Shown one piece after another: positions 11,197 through 20,617 of a stretch of DNA of 64,000 nucleotides (position 1 is the first letter of the stretch; each line of letters opens with the position of its first letter). The stretch comes from Ichthyophis bannanicus. Its lineage: Eukaryota > Chordata > Amphibia > Gymnophiona > Ichthyophiidae. The DNA is taken from the NCBI GenBank assembly GCA_033557465.1, contig CM066043.1:80940662-81004661 (forward strand), in the 5' to 3' direction. The notes under the pieces are model-generated. The model was not told the DNA's origin, ran no database searches, and saw only the letters and a list, made by a program, of their open reading frames with translations. A program made the translations under genes and the position numbers.

Positions 11197-11795
11197 TGAT
11201 ATAACAACACTTATTAAAAGAGGGCTGCTACACAGTACCCTGTCCTGTGCTGCTGAGGTAAGCTATACTATTATTTGATTTTAAATTTTAAATTATAGCT
11301 CTTTGCTGCTGCTAGGCTCTAACTTATTATGAAATTTAAACTACAAGCTCTCTGCTGGGTTCTAAATTTAACCAGAAAGCTCTCTTCTGTGTTTTAACTT
11401 TGAACTAAAAGTACTTTGCTGATGCTAGGCCCTGAGTGACTATTAAATTTAAACAACAAGCTCTCTGCTGGGTTCCAAATTAAACCAGAAAGCTCTCTTC
11501 CGTGTTTTAAATTTAAACTAAAAGTACTTTGATACTAGGCCCTGAGTGACTATTAAATTTAAACTACAAGCTCTCTGCTGGGTATGATATGTAACCAGAA
11601 AGTTCTCTTCTGTGTTTTAAATTTAAACTTAAACTGCTGCTACTAGGCCCTGACTGATTTAACAAAAAATAGTGGGTTCACAGATTAATTAGCTTTAATA
11701 GAAAGAATTCCTTACAGAAAATTCCCAGAAGTATATACTCACAATTGCAGATCTCTCTCCAGAAGTAACAGTCCCCTTTTGTAGTCCTGCAAGAC
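11197..11795. repeat. Unassigned block with a ~113-bp minisatellite
   Basis: Between the CR1 endonuclease remnant and the resumed RTE frame lies sequence matching neither body. It holds at least three tandem units starting AAGCTCTCTGCTGGG at 11345, 11458 and 11568 (spacing 113 and 110 bp), with partial units on both sides (about 11280-11665). AAATTTAAACTA-type stretches recur in each unit. It may be the CR1 5' UTR left by an internal deletion, or a separate insertion. Confidence 0.6.
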
Positions 11796-11809
11796 TCTGT
11801 ATATTCCTT

Positions 11810-13250
11810 CCACCTTTTCTTGATCTTCTCAGCATCATTCAACATAGAACCTTGAGCATCTTGTAACATTCCAATTCGAGGCTGGAACTTTTTCTTTAAC
11901 TCTCGTAGCTTTAGGAAAGCTGATCTTGTTCTTCCTCTAATAGTTTCTGCTTCTATTTCCTTGCAAGTGTCATTGTAGTACTTTTCCTTGTCCTGTCTTG
12001 CTGCACATTGGAAATCTCTGTTGAGTTCTGTGATTGTCTTTCTTTCTCCTCTGGCTTTAGCTTCTCTGCGTTTCTGGGCAATTTTCAGAGTTTCTTCCGT
12101 CATCCATTTTGGCTGTTTTTGCTTTTTCACCTTTTGTAGAGACTTCTCACTTTCTTCCAACACAACCTTCTTGATGTCATTCCATAACTCTTCCGGAGCT
12201 CTGTCATTTGTATCTAAAGCAGCAAATCGATTTTGCAGGCAGTCTTTAAATTCCAGTGGTATATTCTCAAGGTCATATTTTGCTGCATTCATGAGTGGTT
12301 TGCTCTTTTTCAACTTTAGCTTGAGTTTGCATACTAGTAGTTGATGATCTGTACCACAGTCAGCTCCAGGTTTTGTCTTTGTTGATGTTATAGAACTTTT
12401 CCATCGTTGACTTCCACAGATGTAGTCAATTTGATTTTTATACAATCCATTGTGTGAAGTCCATGTGTACAGTCGCCGCTTGTGTTGCTGGAAGAAGGTG
12501 TTTGAGATGAATAGATCATTGGTCTTGCAGAATTCTATCAGTCTTTCTCCAGCTTCATTTCTGTTGCCAAGTCCATATTTTCCAACTACTTTGCCTTCTT
12601 CTTTGTTGCCAACGTTTGCGTTCCAGTCACCCATGACTATCAGGATATCCTGTTTGCATGTTCTGTCAATTTCAGCTTGTACTTGTTCATAGAACTCTTC
12701 AATTTCATTCTCTTCTGCAGCTGTTGTTGGGGTATATACTTGAATTATAGTTGTGTTGATAGGCAATCCTCGTAGACGAATAGAGATTAAACGTTCGCTG
12801 ACTGCATTGTATTTCATTACAGTTCTTGCAAGTTTCTTCTTTATTATAAATGCAACACCATTTCTTCTTTGTCTTTCATTTCCAGCATAGTAGACCATGT
12901 GATCATCTGATGCAAAGTGCCCAATGCCAGTCCATTTCAGTTCGCTGACACCCAACAGATCAAGTTGTACACGTTCCATTTCATTCTTGACCACCTCCAA
13001 TTTCCCTTGGTTCATGCTTCGTACGTTCCATGTTCCAATGTGTAAGACATCTTTACAGCTTCTGACTCTCATTTCATGTGCAGCTACATCAGCAGTCAGA
13101 CTTCCCGAGGGCTTTGATCCAACCACATCATAAATGCTGGCTTTACTCTGAAAAGTCTTCAGCTCTTCCCCAGTAGCTAGTTGAGTGCCTTCCGACCTGG
13201 GGGTCTCATCTTCCAGCACCATAGCACAATTTGTTTTGTTCTAACTATCC
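11810..13250 (-). pseudogene. RTE/BovB-like APE endonuclease half
   Basis: A long open frame carries the endonuclease of the RTE element. LHIGTWNVRSMNQGKL is the N-terminal block, LGVSELKWTG holds the metal-binding Glu, and RRNGVAFIIKK, QVYTPTTAAEENEIEEFYEQ, VMGDWNANVG (the GDWNA catalytic block), RLYTWTSHNG, QIDYICG and CGTDHQLLVCKLKLK (the terminal DH pair) follow. A Lys/Glu-rich linker (KKQKQPKWMTEETLKIAQKR) leads to KRWKEYTES, where the nested insertion begins. All catalytic landmarks are present. The 5' end is frameshifted near 13200. Annotation pipelines often label this domain craniofacial development protein 2-like; here it is a TE protein. Confidence 0.88.
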
Positions 13251-13440
13251 ATTGGGTTTTCATGGCAAGATACAGAAGTAGATTGCCGGGCCTTTCTTCC
13301 GCGCAGTTTAAGTTTGGTGTTGTTGCCATTGTCACAAAAATGTGATCCTCCGCCGCCAACACTATCCCATTCTGCTGCTGCCCAGATGGGTGGTTTGTCT
13401 TGGTCTGGCACCTCAACTAAGACCTGTCCATCTTGGGAGA

Positions 13441-13640
13441 CCCTGCCAGTAGTTAAACTACCGATAGTTTAGCTCTCAGCATCACTGATACACGCAAGCC
13501 CTCACAGCATGACAAGCTGCAAACCAAGTGAGAGCTACACATGTAACATCTTAATATAAGTATGCAGATCCTGGAAATTTACACCATAACGGTGACAGAG
13601 AATTGGCCTTTCCTGGGAAGAAATTATCTCAGGGCTCGCA
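13441..13640. other. Junction region, probable 5' end of RTE LINE
   Basis: The RTE 5' leader fades out here and sequence leading to the next L1 ORF1 begins. No clear target duplication or terminus was found. Confidence 0.35.
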
Positions 13641-14760
13641 AGCGCACTCTATATCACTTTTGGAGCGGATGAAGACACAGGACTCAGACAAGCCAAAGGA
13701 AGGCATCAGAGCTCCCAGTAGAACTGGCTATGGCTGCCATGCCATCCTTGGAACTAGTGGTTGACAAGGCTACAATATCAGAGGCTGAAGGCCCCTGTGG
13801 AGACCAGGCACCACGTAGATCTAACGTAGCTGGAATTGTGTCAACTGATAATGGCCTGGATGGATCAGCCCCTCAGGAGGTTACTCTTCAGTCCACCTGA
13901 GGAATTTTGGTGAAATGAGAGGCTGCAATTTCTAAATGTTCAGCTGACATTAACTCCCTGATTGTGACAGTAAGGGGTTTAATCCAGAAACAGGATATCC
14001 TTCCCAAGGATTTTACTGACGATATATCTGCAACTGAGAATAAAGCTAAAGGTTGTAAGGCTGTGGTAGATGCTTTGGTCAAGGATAATATTGCCAGTCA
14101 ATGTAAGCTTGAGCAAGTGGAAAATCATATTAGGCATTTGAACCTACGGTTTCTGAATTTTCCAAAGATCTTTGGGGTGACTCCTTTATATGCTGTGAAG
14201 AAATATTTCTTTGAGGCTCTGAAGATCATAGAAACTCATTTCCACCATTAAATAGGGCTCATTACCTGCCTGTGATGAAGAAAATGGAACCACAAAACAG
14301 GAAATGTTAGACATTTCTTCTACTGTACAGTATATTGGAAGCTTCTGTGACTGAAGTTCAAAAAAGAGGAATGTTGATAGCTAGTTTTATGTTTGACCAA
14401 GATGTTTTCATGATTCTCTGGTTATATGTTAAGTGGAATAAAGAACTTCACCTCGATCAAAGAATTTCAGTCTTTCCAGATGTGTTGCATTGCACACAAG
14501 AACGCTATAAATGTTTTCTTGCAATGCCGACCAAAACTCTTGCTCCGGGGGCTGCTTTCCTCATACGACACCCATGCAAATGTCTGGTTAGGTATCTTAG
14601 CGTCATATGTTTTTCTTGTACCTGAGCATTTTCGTTCTTTTTTAGATATGAAGAAATTAGCTGTTTCTGTTTCTACTCCGAGATCCCCAGAGATGGATCG
14701 AGCGTGACATTTTGAATAATCTGGAGATGGCCCTATTTCTTATGTTTTTTTCTCCTCTTG
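13640..14760 (+). pseudogene. L1/Tx1-type LINE ORF1 pseudogene
   Basis: Three overlapping frames together resemble the RNA-binding ORF1 protein of L1/Tx1 LINEs. There is a coiled-coil-like stretch, then LEQVENHIRHLNLRFLNFPK (start of the RRM), TPLYAVKKYFFEAL, FPDVLHCTQERYKCFLAMP and LIRHPCKCLVRY. FLDMKKLAVS ends the protein near 14690. Frameshifts near 14250-14330 and 14430 inactivate it. ORF2 does not follow; a short T-rich stretch does. Confidence 0.6.
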
Positions 14761-15025
14761 TTTTTGTTTCTCCCCCATTTCTATTGAGGTCTAATGCAAA
14801 TATGGATGAATCATTTCTTAGTTACTTTGATGCAGTTTCTTTTTTAATTTCTGAGGAGTTTCTCCATAGTTATGTTTCTTTCAACAGACATTACACCTGC
14901 CCCCCATCTCTGCTGCATACCCTCCACGCAAACTCCTCCCCCGAGCTTGCGTACTCTACAAGTATGAACCGCTCTGCACTGCGTTTTTGGTGTGTGAAAA
15001 AGCCGATTAAAATGACCCTCTAGAG
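14761..15025. other. Unassigned interval
   Basis: T-rich sequence after the ORF1 relic, then an unplaced stretch before the hAT MITE. No recognisable gene. Confidence 0.35.
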
Positions 15026-15437
15026 CAGTGGTTCTTAACCTGGGTTCGATCGAACCCTAGAGGTTCGGTGAGTCAGTCTCAGGGGTTCGGCGGAGGTCAA
15101 GACACAAGACACGCACCCGACTCATATGATTCGTGATGACACGCCCCGCTTGGCCATCATTGGCTGCAGGTGATCACGCTACATTGCTTGGCCAATCTGT
15201 GCTGCAGGGAATTTGGTGCACTCAGTAGTCGACTTGTGAGTTCTTGCATTGTATTGGTTTTGTTCTTTGAACACAGCGATGTTAATGCACGATTCATTTT
15301 GTGAACCAGTAAAACATATACCTATGTCTTGAATTTGAAAAAAAAATCATATTTTATTTTTCAATAAAGAAGGGTTCGGTGAATGTGCATATGAAACTGG
15401 TGGGGTTCAGTACTTCCAACAAGGTTAAGAGCCACTG
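15026..15437. mobile_element. hAT-type MITE with palindromic 8-bp target duplication
   Basis: The ends are CAGTGGTTCTTAACCTGGG and, inverted, CAGTGGCTCTTAACCTTG. The flanks are identical 8-bp repeats, CTCTAGAG, at 15018-15025 and 15438-15445. An internal AATAAAG and the GGGGTTCGG-type blocks near both ends suggest it keeps the end of a lost transposase gene. No transposase frame remains. Confidence 0.88.
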
Positions 15438-15445
15438 CTCTAGAG

Positions 15446-16607
15446 TCATTAAGATGGAATGCAGTTAACTAACCTCTGCCATGTTAGCAGTCAAGGTGTG
15501 TTAATGACACCTGTTAAATGCAAGGTGTACTCCCCCTCACCTAACATGAAATGTCATGTTTGATGTTCAACACAGCAGTTAATGCATATTGTTAACTCAG
15601 CGTATTTTCTGGTTTTAGAGGTCTGAGTTAACAGTTAACGTGCATTAAAACTGGTGTCAAAAGATTTGAGGTGGGTTAGTAAATAGGGACATGGTGCTGT
15701 GGGGCATTTTGGAAGTCTCAGCATCACATAGTGCTGCCAGGGTTTTACAGTTCTCCGGGATCACGCAGTGCTACACAGCACTTTATAGCTCTCAGCATGA
15801 CATTTGACAGTTCACAGGATCGCACAGCTCCATGCCGTGTTTTACTGCTCCCATGACCATATGGGGGCTGGCTGGGCAGCTTGTTACAGCTCTCAGTGTC
15901 ACTCACTGCTGCCCGACATTTCATGTCTGTGAAAAGGCAAATACTAAGAAATGAGAACTTTCTTCCACTCTTGCTCACGTTCTGTACTCGAGCTATAAAT
16001 ACGCAGTTCACTGTTCAAAATGTCCCTCGGGAAAGCATTTTTCCCTGTTTTTTTGGAAAGGAGAACAAAAGGGGAGGAGGTGGTGGAGGGACAGGCTGCA
16101 GCAGACAGAAATTTTTAGAACCTCTGAAACTCTTCAGTCACTGTTTCCAAGCTTCTGGCCAACGATTATAGGCCTCTTTTGACAAGCTTGGGTTTTTTTC
16201 TATTATATTTATATACCATGCAGAGAAGAGGAAAAACAAATGAAAGATCTGTGTGTGCACTCTAACTGATGGATGCACACAGGAAGCGGATCCTGGGCCT
16301 AGAGCGAGGGGGAGAAGGGAATGAGCTCAGAGTACCCTGAATGAAAGAATTTGTTTTTCAAATTGGGGGATACGAGACACTGGACAATGTTTGCTGTCAT
16401 TCCCTGGCTGCTTCCCTCCCATCCCTTGAAACACATGCACTACTTGTCCGCCTAACACATCCTTTCTCTGGCACTGACTGAGATACCTTAAGAACTAGCA
16501 GCGGTAATCCAGCTCATTTCTGCCCTCCGGGAATATGTGTATGGAGGATAAAGGGCAGGAAGACAGGTGGCACACTATGGGAGAATGCCATTAAATAGGA
16601 GGATTTG
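15446..16607. other. Unassigned interval
   Basis: About 1.2 kb without a supported gene. It contains GTTAAC-rich stretches at 15470-15660 and a short purine-rich patch near 16070. The TTAGTAAATAGGGAC near 15675 resembles one end of a Harbinger-type MITE but I could not find its partner. Confidence 0.35.
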
Positions 16608-16819
16608 CAGAGTTGTCAAGTTACCCATTTTCAGGAGTCAGATTTTAAGCCAGTCCTGGATTTCTGACAATCTCATCCTGATGCATTATGGGACCTGCAG
16701 CATTTATTCCAATGAGTAAAATCAAGGACTACAAATACCATACTGCATTGCAATGCAATTTTAAAAGCAGAACTGACTGAAAAGTCTCACTCCTGAAAAC
16801 GGGTGACTTGGCAACTCTG
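16608..16819 (+). mobile_element. CAGAG-type MITE, copy 1
   Basis: The ends CAGAGTTGTCAAGTTACCC and inverted CAGAGTTGCCAAGTCACCC match closely. The flanks GATTTG (16602-16607) and GGTTTG (16820-16825) suggest a 6-bp target duplication. The body includes GCATTATGGGACCTGCAG and a TGCATTGCAATGC palindrome. A 6-bp duplication is confirmed by the copy at 60874. Superfamily not assigned. Confidence 0.75.
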
Positions 16820-16865
16820 GGTTTGCTTTGGAATCTCATGAAAGGAAATTGGATTTAACTCATAC

Positions 16866-17077
16866 CAGAGTTGGTAAATTACCCAGTTCCAAGAGTGAGA
16901 TTTTTTTGCCAGTTCTGGTTTTAAATTTGCATTGCAGTGCAGTATGGTATTTGTAGTCCTTGATTTTACCCATTGGAACTGGTACTGCAAGTCCAATAAT
17001 GCAACAGGATGAGCTTGTCAGAAATCCAGGACTGGCTTAAAATCTCACTACTGAAAGTGGGTATCTTGGAAACTGTC
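16866..17077 (-). mobile_element. CAGAG-type MITE, copy 2 (inverted)
   Basis: Same family as the copy 46 bp upstream but in opposite orientation, so the two form a large imperfect hairpin. The right end is decayed (CTTGGAAACTGTC instead of CTTGGCAACTCTG). Confidence 0.7.
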
Positions 17078-17689
17078 ATACCTTCTCAGGCGTTCAAGGC
17101 AAGTTACATTCAGCTACAGCAGGAAAGTTCCTGTCCCTAGAGGGCTTGCAATCTAAGGGGCTGATGCCAAAAAGTGTGCTGCTCTTAGTACAGTCATCTG
17201 TGTGGCGTTTAGGCAGAATTTCCTGTGGTACTGTGGTTGCCAAATGTAGAAAGGGATTTACTGTGAGCGTAGTCACTGTGCAGATAGATGCCTGTGCTAT
17301 CAACAGAGCACAGCCCATGTAACTAGGTGATAATTAAGCAATTAGCAAAGGCGAGCAGATGCACAGAAATGCACAAAAGAGCAGAAGACTGAGCTCCTGG
17401 AACTTCAATGCCTGCTCGGAGGAGACAGACATAAGGGTTCACTCAGGTCTGCGGTCAGTGCCTAGGAGGAATTAGTGCTTGTTTCTTGAGCAGACAACCC
17501 CTGCAGCTTTTGTTGGGCTTTGCTGAAGTGAGGCCTGAAGAAAAAAAGCAGGAGGAGTGTGCTGGAGCAATGTACACGTGTGTGCTGGAATGCTAAGTGG
17601 CGCATAAGATCAAGAAGTGCAGCTGAGAATAATATCGGGGTTCATAGAGTTAGAAGAAAGAGCTGCGATTTCCATCTCTGCTGAATCAT
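17078..17689. other. Unassigned interval
   Basis: No gene, terminus or repeat recognised. Composition is ordinary. Confidence 0.35.
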
Positions 17690-17905
17690 CTCCAGTAGGG
17701 TGGAAAAAGAACTTGGTGGTTAGGGATATCAGAGTTCAAATCCCACTTCTACTAACTCTTGTAGTGACTGTGGGCAAGTCACTTCACCCTCCATTGCCTC
17801 AGGGACAACTAGACTGTAAGCCACCTTCAGGAGGGAAATAACTCAAGCATTTGACTATGTAACTTGCCTTGAGCTTGTATTTGGAAAAGGCAAGTAATTA
17901 CATCT
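17690..17905 (+). mobile_element. CORE/MIR-like SINE
   Basis: A degraded tRNA-derived head with a B-box-like GAGTTCAAATCCCAC near 17732 is followed by the CORE block GTGGGCAAGTCACTTCACCC and CTCAGGGAC. The tail resembles an L2-type 3' end (AACTTGCCTTGAGC). It is too diverged to be a functional tRNA gene. Confidence 0.7.
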
Positions 17906-18094
17906 AAGCCCAAATCCATTAGTAATAATTTCCTGCAAGATCGGGAATGATGGATCCGTTTCTGCGTATGAGTACAATTTTCAGGAATGCCAGCCTGGAC
18001 TGACTCATCTTCACCCAGCTCCTATTAGGAACTTGGCAGACCTTTATGGCAAAGCTGTAATTAGAGTTTTCTGCTTCTGGAGCTGAGAAGTTAT

Positions 18095-18240
18095 TTGCAT
18101 ACTCCATGGACAAGCAGGACGCGTCAGCCACACCAGGTGACGTCCTCCTGACAGCGCCATATATGGAAGTGCTCTCCAGAGCTCAGATTTCTGAGCACGG
18201 GTAGGAAGTCCCACCTCCCCAGCCCGCCCCTAGCCCAGCC
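18095..18240 (+). repeat. DIRS left inverted terminal repeat
   Basis: The block from CTCCATGGACAAGCAGG through GCGCCATATATGGAAGTGC and CTCAGATTTCTGAGC to CCCACCTCCCCAGCC is repeated in inverted orientation at about 24046-24180. It is likely to carry the promoter. Confidence 0.9.
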
Positions 18241-18325
18241 AGTTTAATTTCTTCCACCTTGCCATCAAGACGGATTCTCTCCTTCTCTCCTTCCAACTTT
18301 GGAATCGCTGATTCTTACCTGGGAA

Positions 18326-20488
18326 ATGCCCAAGCCAGGGTTCAAAAAGTGCCCACGATGCAGCAAAAAGATGAACGTCACCAACAGCCACGATTACTGC
18401 ATCAGATGTTTGGGACCGGATCACCAGGTACATGACTGCTCCAAATGTGCCCGCATGTCCCCCAGAGCGTGAAAACACAGAGGCCATGCTCTATGGGATT
18501 TTCTGGCCACATCAGAGGCTTCCTGCGCTGCTTACGCCTCTCCACCGGGCCCTCTGCAGCCTCAGGATTCACTGCAGCATGCTCTGGACTCCCCAGCTTG
18601 GGAAGTGCCGCATGCGGCCTCCTTCCCCTGCCGGCAGCACTCTTTCCAGCCGCCGGGACAGCCTGCTCCTCCAACTGAGGCCCAGCTTGCCTCCACCTCA
18701 CTTTCCAGGCCCACCGGGCACTCCACGGAGCCCCTGGAGCCTTCCTCGGGTCAAGTACAGCCCCCGGAGTCCTCCTCGAGGCAGGCTCAAGCAGCAGAAG
18801 ATGGCACCTGCAGATTGCGAGCAAGCCCCGTCCACCGGGCTTCCATTGGACAAACTGTGCACCAATCGGGAAGCCCCCTTTGCGCCGATGTTCCCCGGTG
18901 CTGGGAGGCTTCCCCCGGGCTCTGGGACTGCCCCTCCACCTCTGGACATCACCACGCCGACGCTGGAACTACCAGCTGGCCAGACTGCACCGAGGAAAAG
19001 AACCCCCGACAGCGCGATTCAGCCAGCAACAGCAAAGGAACATGGCATTGTGGCAAGCAACGCAGTTCGAAGTGTCACAGCAGGCATCAGACACCTAGGG
19101 CTTACAGAAGCAGCCCCAAACGATCCTGCAGGCACAGAAAGCATCGGAGAAGATCCTGCAGCTCAGGTGAAAGCAGTAGAGCTTCCTTTGCTAAATGAAA
19201 AAGGCTCAACAGCTCCAGCTCTAGCCACAGCTCCCCCTACAGACATAGCACAGCCTCCTCGTCTAAAGACAGGTCTGATGCCATTATTGAGCTCCTGTCG
19301 CATCTGGTCAAACAGACTGCCCCGCAAGATCCAAAACCGGACCTGCCTGCGGTGACCTGCGCATCCCCAGCACCCGCTGCTGCCACTCCACATACCGCAT
19401 CTGCCAGCTACCCACGGACCCCATCAAGGTCGCCTTCCCCCAGAGACCTCCCATCCGAGGCCAGCAATGGGGAAATCATCGACCCTACCCCTGTGGGGTC
19501 CGCCACTTCCAAGGAGTCTGCCGGCTCGGAGCCTACTAACGACAAGGAGGACTCTTCCACTTCAAGCCCGCCGGAGGACCTCACCTATCCAAAGTTCTTG
19601 AAGAAGGTGATGTCAGCTCTGAACTTTGCTACGGACAAGGCTGCGGAGGAGCCATAGCTACATAAGTACCTACACGGCCCTAAACCAGCTATGGCCTTAC
19701 CCATCCACCAAAAACTACATGACAACCAGGTTTCACTGTGGCAGACCCCCGCCTCAGGACAGGCATTCTCTAGACGGTTAGATGTAAAATACCAAGTCCA
19801 CCCTACCCCTGGCTTCCTCAAGCAGCAACTCCCACACCAGTCAATTGTTGTGTCCTCCGCCCTAAAAAAAGTCAAGTCTTCCAGGAACCTGGCCAACCAT
19901 CCACCTGGACGAGACGGTAAACTCCTAGATGACATTGGAAAGAAGGTCTACCAAGGAGCCATGTTAAGTGCCAGAATTGCGGCTCACCAATTCCAACACA
20001 TTCACTTACTGGATGGGTTGCTGGCGTCTCTCAAAGGCCGGCTCTCTGCTTTACCCAAGGACTTGCAAGCTGAGACCTCTTTATCCATCCTGGACATCAT
20101 CGAATGCAGCAGACACCTGGTGGCCACCGCCTTCGATGCCTTTGACACCACCATCAGGACTGCAGGCACCGCTATCTCGGCTCGGAGATGGGCCTGGATA
20201 AAAGCCTCCGGGTTAAGAGAGGATACTCACGACAGGATTGCCGATGCCCCATGCACAGGGGAATCTCTTTTCGGGGACAAAGTCACAGACACCGTCAATG
20301 ACCTTAAAGAACATTGCAACACGCTGCAGACACTGGCAGCAGAGGGCCTGGAACGCCCCTCCACTACACAAAGGAACAACTACTACCGTAAGCCCTACTA
20401 CCCCAACAAGCGCTACAGCTCCTCTCAGAAGTGGCAGACTCAATGCAGTTACAAACAGCCCTACCAGTCTTCAAACAACAAATGTTAG
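18326..20488 (+). pseudogene. DIRS gag-like ORF, one frame with three nonsense codons
   Basis: From ATG 18326 a single reading frame runs about 720 codons to a stop at 20486. It is interrupted only by TGA 18470, TGA 19196 and TAG 19655, with no frameshift. The N-terminus has a zinc-binding cluster: C9, C12, H22, C25, C28, H33, C38, C41. The middle is rich in Pro, Ser and Thr. The C-terminal part is the conserved DIRS gag region, with KKVYQGAMLSARIAAHQFQ, RRWAWIKASGLRED and CTGESLFGDKV, followed by a Tyr/Asn-rich basic end that may bind RNA. The start is chosen because the zinc cluster begins right after it and the promoter-bearing terminus is close upstream. Inactive as it stands. Confidence 0.85.
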
Positions 20489-20593
20489 AACCAGAGAGAA
20501 CGCAAGACCAAGAAACAGTCTGCCTCTCAGCCAGCTAAATCATCCTTTTGACAGTGGGCGGAATCCGGCCACAAGGGACAGGATCCCTGCCAA

Positions 20594-20617
20594 CCCCCCC
20601 CCCCCCCCCCCCCCCCC
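20594..20617 (+). repeat. Poly-C tract (24 C) between gag and RT
   Basis: A run of 24 cytosines lies just before the first RT codons (GGRLSAFLPAWQ). It is in the inter-ORF gap of the DIRS element. The exact length is doubtful in any assembly. Confidence 0.9.

Larger units (their letters stand above)
6104..13440 (-). mobile_element. RTE/BovB-like LINE, near full length, split by a nested CR1
   Basis: Both halves read on the - strand. The endonuclease half is at about 11800-13222 and the RT half at 6120-7682. The host reading resumes within one codon or so across the 4.1-kb insertion (EYTES before it, YDKDLVDQQ after it). The 3' end is a (CAA)n tail, seen as (GTT)n at 6104-6120. The stop codon directly abuts this tail, so there is almost no 3' UTR, as expected for RTE elements. 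The 5' boundary near 13440 is approximate. Confidence 0.85.

Noticed and set aside
11678..13222. Host gene resembling craniofacial development protein 2
   Set aside because: The domain is the APE endonuclease of an RTE/BovB-like LINE and connects to its RT half.
6104..13440. Horizontal transfer of BovB
   Set aside because: The protein resembles BovB/RTE, but sequence alone without a phylogeny cannot separate transfer from vertical descent.
17690..17905. tRNA gene
   Set aside because: Only a B-box-like block and CORE segment are present; no cloverleaf or anticodon arm can be built, so it is a SINE.
18402..18824. Antisense 140-codon open frame
   Set aside because: Shadow of the GC-rich DIRS gag frame.
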